DNA from: Rotaria socialis | Taxonomy: Eukaryota; Rotifera; Eurotatoria; Philodinida; Philodinidae | Direction of reading: 5' to 3' | Assembly: GCA_905331475.1 (NCBI GenBank) | Contig: CAJNYU010002675.1 | Coordinates: 158,962 to 222,961, forward strand | Length of the DNA stretch: 64,000 nucleotides | Shown here: positions 59,530 through 64,000 of the stretch, piece after piece | How positions within the stretch are numbered: position 1 is the stretch's first letter | Layout: each line of letters opens with the position of its first letter | Program-made: the position numbers and the translations under genes | Notes under the pieces: generated by a model | Database searches by the model: none | What the model saw: only the letters and a program-made list of their open reading frames with translations | What the model was told of the DNA's origin: nothing

Positions 59530-59831
59530 TAGACATGTACCAAATCCAGATCCAAACTATTTAGGAGTTTGTGTTTGAGTTGGTTATCAAAATTTTATTG
59601 ACGACTCTTATTTCATTTTCATCTGAGTTACATACCCATTTAGAGTCCCCAAGTCTTTTTCTTTTTGAAGGTGCATTCTGAACAAATTATTTTTCATACA
59701 CAAATAACAATTAAAAAAAGACTCAAAATCAAACCCAAATTCTTGGTGAGTTCGGGTACTAAGCCTAAGCCCAAATCCAAGCTTATTATAGCAAACTCAA
59801 ACCCAAACAGTTTGGATTTGGTGCATGTCTA
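59530..59831. mobile_element. hAT-type MITE (302 bp) with 8-bp target duplication
   Basis: Left end TAGACATGTACCAAATCCA; right end, read inward, TAGACATGCACCAAATCCA (one mismatch). Perfect 8-bp flanking repeats GTCATGAG lie at 59522-59529 and 59832-59839. Inner portions (AAACTATTT/AAACTGTTT, TTTGAGTT) continue the imperfect inverted repeat. No reading frame inside. Confidence 0.85.
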
Positions 59832-59839
59832 GTCATGAG

Positions 59840-60410
59840 TGTGGTCTTCATAACTTTTTTTGTTATATGGTTAATCGAGCTAATATTTTAAATTTAGTAA
59901 TTTTCCATTGTGAGCTATCGTTCCATTAATAAAATAAGGGCACAAAAAAATTGCGACTACAGGCCCCTAAGGCTTTGCTTGACTTAGTTATGAACCCGTT
60001 CTTAAATGTTCTAAAAACATATAAGCGTAAGTACGTCTTCGAAACGTTCTAAAATAGAGGATAGCAGTAGATCAATATCTGGAACATCTACGTTAACCGA
60101 TACACATAAGATCACTTTAAAACAAAGAGTTTATGAGTTCGTGACGGGGCAGAAACCCTTTTTCCGTGTTCGAAATAAATGAAAAACATTTATTGCTAAT
60201 CTTAAACGCAAAAAAAACTATTTATCATCTCCCTTATGTGCGGAAAAATGGATTTGTGTTCCGTTGCGAATTCGTAATTGTTTTTGAGTTTATTATAGGT
60301 TCACAACCAGTTTTTCGGTTTATTATTCTCCTGATCTCTTACAGTGACGTTTACACCGACGACAGCGGGTAGTAATACTACAGAGCGTATTACTTTGATG
60401 CTCAGCGACA
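59840..60410. other. Upstream flank of the multi-pass membrane protein gene
   Basis: No gene recognised. Presumed promoter and 5' UTR of the gene starting at 60411. Confidence 0.4.
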
Positions 60411-62004
60411 ATGAGCACTACAGGACAACATGAAAATTCGAATGCTTTCCATACGCAGACAGAAAATTATAGGGATGATCTACAAAACGATTGGAGCTTC
60501 TATGGGAAATCTACTAAAGTAAATACAAACACCCCTATATTGAATATGTGAAAGTCGTCGATGTTCTCACTTTTCCCAATTACAGTGCTCGATAATTCTT
60601 TTTCCTTGTTTCAGGTCACAAAAGTTATCGAGGTGATTCGTGTTCGATGTTACAGAAGAACATGTTTCAGAAGAATCGCTGGCTTATTTTCTTTATTGGC
60701 TGCTTTTGGAACCTTTAGCTGCGTTTGCGCCTTAGTGTTCGCTTCTCATCACTGGGAAGATCATTTGGCGGTTCAAAAGGTTTTTCGAGTTATAGGAGTG
60801 CTTTCTCACTATGCTATTGTGCCAGTGGTAACGTACATCACAATGGCAATCTTCTGTGGTACAACGCCGGCATCACATCGGGGTGTATTTCGCTCCATGC
60901 ATAAAGAGTGGTGTCAAAGCAATCTTCCAGAAAATCAGTCAGCAATTTTCGATGAATTATGTTCGTGCTTCAATTCAGGGGAAGAAAGTAATGCCTCTAG
61001 TTTGCCATTAGTTAATAATAATCTGCAAGATGGACTCTCTACTTCTGAATGCGATGCAACAATAACGAAACGTAATTTTCTTAATTTGGTACATGGACTC
61101 TTACTACTACTGATTATCGGTATATTTCTCCGTCTTTACCTCAAAAATTTAACGTGTAATCTTTTCATTGATTCTCTGTCTTGCCTTGTTTTTAGTTCGC
61201 ACAGTGTTGGTATGTGTAATAAATGGTCTGAATTTCCAATATTCGCACAACCGAACAGATTATTCTGAAGAGGATATGAAATTGTTGAGGGCTACTTTCG
61301 GATTTCAAATAGCTTCTCATATATCTATACTTTTTGTCTCTATTCCGACTTGTCTTTTTGTCGTGAGAGATTATTTAGATCGAATTTATGAAGGTGCCCA
61401 TCTTGAACATCTTTTTAAGCGAAAGCCGAATTGGAAAAACCAAGTAATTATCAAATTATCAGACCTCAATAATTGGGTGAAATTTGCTAAAGGCAACGAA
61501 ACGCGTTATCGTGGGCCAGCAAATGTATATTCATTTGTTCATATTATGGATGTCGCCGTATATTCTATATCATATGCTATTTATATGTATCATGAAAACA
61601 AACAATTCAAAGTGCTTCGCTGGTGCCACATTGGAAGTCTAATAACTTTCGCTTTCCTCTTACTACTGATTATGGTGATAACGAATCAACAGGGAGCTCG
61701 ACTTAAACTGTTAACTGAACGTGTTTACTCTCAAAATGATTATAATGACAATGCCGGTGAACTTGATCGCCCGGCATCAGATGATAACAAACTACGACCA
61801 CTATCTGACACGGGAGAGTGGAAACAGCTCATCGATGATTATACTTCGTATGCTATATTCCTCTACTTCAAGGCAAATCCACTCCTTCTTCTATTATGGA
61901 TTATAGAAATTATATTAGCATGGACCTTACCGCTAATTAAAACTTTAATTCCTTGGATTGATATAAAACCTAACGTTACTATTTCTTATTATGATATGTT
62001 TTAA
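60411..62004 (+). CDS. Multi-pass membrane protein, family unknown
   Basis: Three exons, 60411-60518, 60615-61119 and 61196-62004, join in frame to 473 aa. The N-terminus is soluble and polar (MSTTGQHENSNAFHTQTENY), then a Cys/Arg-rich patch (VRCYRRTCFRRIAG) leads into TM1 (GLFSLLAAFGTFSCVCALVF). Other probable membrane spans: HYAIVPVVTYITMAIFC, LVHGLLLLLIIVRTVLVCVI (created by the exon 2-3 join), IASHISILFVSIPTCLFVV, FVHIMDVAVYSISYAIYM, IGSLITFAFLLLLIMVI and LLLLLWIIEIILAWTLPL, seven in all. A cytosol-like acidic loop lies before the last span. I do not recognise the family; GPCR class A motifs (DRY, NPxxY) are absent. The frame is intact and introns are normal, so the gene looks functional. 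Confidence 0.8.
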
Positions 62005-62269
62005 ATACTTGTATAGAACAAAAATGCATGACTATAGAGATGCACTATTTAATCAAAAATACATTTTTCATACTATATTCATAAAAAAACAGGCGAAAAC
62101 CGACTAACCTATCTTTTGAAGAAAAGACAAAATTCAATCTGCTAATGTTGAGGGTGAGAGCAGCTGCCATGATTTATATTTCATTGTCGGCTAAGATAAC
62201 CCACCAAATGGCAAAAAATATGTATGATGAATAGATCACACGACTACGCAGGAGATTCAAAACGACCGG

Positions 62270-62298
62270 CAGGGTGTGGGTGTCGCCCACACACCCTG
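62270..62298. repeat. Telomere-like palindrome C
   Basis: CAGGGTGTGGGTGT, two bases, then CCCACACACCCTG. The outer nine bases pair perfectly, with almost no loop. The most compact of the four palindromes. Confidence 0.65.
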
Positions 62299-63445
62299 AA
62301 AATAGCAGAATAAGCCATCACATTCTTCACAACCATCCTAATATTAGGAAGTTTATGGAATTTATGAAAGCAAAAGAGAAAAGACGACAATCAGTTAATA
62401 TTCAATGGTCTGCTGGTGCATAAAATAACAAACTAAATCTACGAATGACTTTCATACAAGCTTGCATAAATACTTTTTATGATAGATATAATAATGATGT
62501 TATTAGCTTTTCAGATCTACTTATTGATTTGTCATAAGTTGTTCTATCAAAAAAGAAATAGATAGAACACACGTGTATCGCTTAAGTATAGTTGTTCATT
62601 GAGGTTACTTGCGTTGTTTTATTCATATCCTCATTGTAAATTCTTTAAATAAATAAAACATTTTTTCAATTACATAAACATGGGATTTTTACCTCATAAA
62701 CAACAGTATAATTTGTATTTTTTTCGACATTTGAATACATTGACATTTCTATCTATCGACATATTTATTTTCAACCATGCTAGGATTTCCCGAAACGGAC
62801 GCGAGTGCGAACTGTACGTGCAAGCATTGCTTTTTCTCGAAAAATAAATTTGTATTTTTCGCTCGATATAATTGTAACTCTATACACTTGATTTTAATGT
62901 AATTACTTTAGGCAGGACTCAGAGTTTGTCCTGCAACGTTTTGTCTTTCGTTTAATTATGGATACCTTTGTGTGTTCTGCTGGCTCTAATGTATATAGAA
63001 CTGAGAGCATAAACAATGTGATTAATGTTATGCAATAGAAGAAGGAAATATATGACATTTGTTGGACTCAATCTACACATATTCAATTATCTCAGCAATT
63101 GCAGTGAGTCAGTAATACTTGAAGAACGATTTTACCGCAGCTTAGCGATGGGAATGCATCATCATCAATGATAGCATAGGTAAGTTCTTGCCTTCTTTGA
63201 CTATGAAAAAAGATGTGCGCATGCGACTGTATATTTGTGTAGCGTTACACACAGGTAGGAGTACGCGTGCCCGATGAACCGAAACGACATATTTACTTGC
63301 TCGGATTCACTTTATGTCACTGCTCCAACTATTCTCTTCCTGAGAATATTTTCATCGTCAATAAATACACCAAAACACGCACACATACCCTACTATTGCT
63401 CTAACATTGTGTCCTTTTTGGAAGAAAAAACGCAAGTAAGATTTG

Positions 63446-63504
63446 AGGGTGTGGGTGTTAAACCTCAATGAACCTGCACTCACCTCCACACCCACCCACA
63501 CCCA
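63446..63504. repeat. Telomere-like palindrome D
   Basis: Left arm AGGGTGTGGGTGTT (63446 on). Right arm CCACACCCACCCACACCCA (to 63504). The loop is about 25-30 bp. Confidence 0.65.
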
Positions 63505-63966
63505 TTATAAAATCGGCTACATGGGTAATGCACAATAATTTTTAGTCGAAGTTGGAAGAAACCAAGTATGTGAAGTGTGCGTTATATTGTTGACTGAAGA
63601 AACAACTNGATGCATCAAATGAAACACGGTAGAAGAAATTTAATTTTTCGGCGAAATACTGTTCACCTGACGGTGAAGCAACAAAGGTAAATATAACGCG
63701 GTTTGAGTGCGAGCAAGTCAGAATCAAAGAGAATAATGTTTTTTTTATTGCTTTTTACCTTTGTCAGGTAGTGAAATGAAGAAAAGAACAGCAACTTTTT
63801 GAAAAAAACGACGAAATAGTTGAGGTAAGAGAAAGGCTTTTTCTCGCACGTGGTTGGTACAAATAAAAAAAAGAGTCTAATAAAAAGGCGAGATTATTCG
63901 AATTGCAAACGCAAAATGAATACACATACGCATACAGAGATACATATTTTTTAAACATAATCAAAC

Positions 63967-64000
63967 ATGGCCAGCTCAATGAATCCAACTAGCAGCAATG
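63967..64000 (+). CDS. Possible start of a gene cut by the window end
   Basis: An ATG in good context (CAAACATGG) opens a frame reading MASSMNPTSSN up to the window edge. Only 11 codons are visible, so this is a guess. Confidence 0.25.
   Translation, partial: MASSMNPTSSN

Larger units (their letters stand above)
62005..63966. other. 3' flank with two palindromes, no gene recognised
   Basis: Carries telomere-like palindromes C and D, listed separately. One ambiguous base (n) at 63608. Confidence 0.4.

Overview
The window is nuclear DNA of a small animal and looks AT-rich throughout. Coding exons are mostly joined by introns of about 45-65 bp with ordinary GT-AG ends. The protein set is metazoan: a Mi-2/CHD4 remodeler, G-beta-5, ESCRT-I MVB12, neuronal calcium sensors, a 7TM receptor, METTL23 and NPC1. 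The compact introns, an intronless B-box/coiled-coil protein, fragmentary mobile DNA and repeated TGTGGG-type motifs make a bdelloid rotifer the best guess. That is inference; no marker gene settles it.

Layout. 0.57-8.08 kb (-): complete CHD3/4/5 (Mi-2) gene. 9.27-10.26 kb: a hAT-like element with an intact 8-bp target duplication. 12.5-14.5 kb (-): three-exon rhodopsin-like GPCR. 16.55-18.08 kb (-): nine-exon G-beta-5 gene, including a GC-AG intron and a 12-nt last exon. 22.4-24.5 kb: 5'-truncated non-LTR reverse transcriptase fragment between inverted GTCCCC-rich arms. 25.0-27.3 kb (-): eleven-exon RGG-rich protein. 28.55-29.92 kb (+): MVB12. 30.5-33.35 kb and 38.86-39.70 kb (-): two neuronal-calcium-sensor-type EF-hand genes flanking a B-box/coiled-coil gene (34.9-36.2 kb). 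39.8-40.2 kb: second hAT-type MITE. 44.65-45.60 kb (+): METTL23. 46.11-53.02 kb (+): thirteen-exon NPC1.

From about 54 kb to the end the window changes character. It holds a GGAGTC-rich foldback repeat, a decayed HIT-like gene with an in-frame stop, a Tc1/mariner-type MITE, a third hAT-type MITE, a multi-pass membrane protein I cannot assign, and four palindromes built from GGGTGTGGGTGT and its complement. This is the accessory part of the window.

The genes do not form one pathway. Several are signalling components (GPCR, G-beta-5, calcium sensors), and two belong to the endosome/lysosome system (MVB12, NPC1). I see no operon-like or defence-type system. The most unusual content is the set of non-autonomous elements with readable target duplications and the telomere-like palindromes. 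Exon coordinates were read by eye, and each multi-exon model was checked for reading-frame continuity across all junctions.
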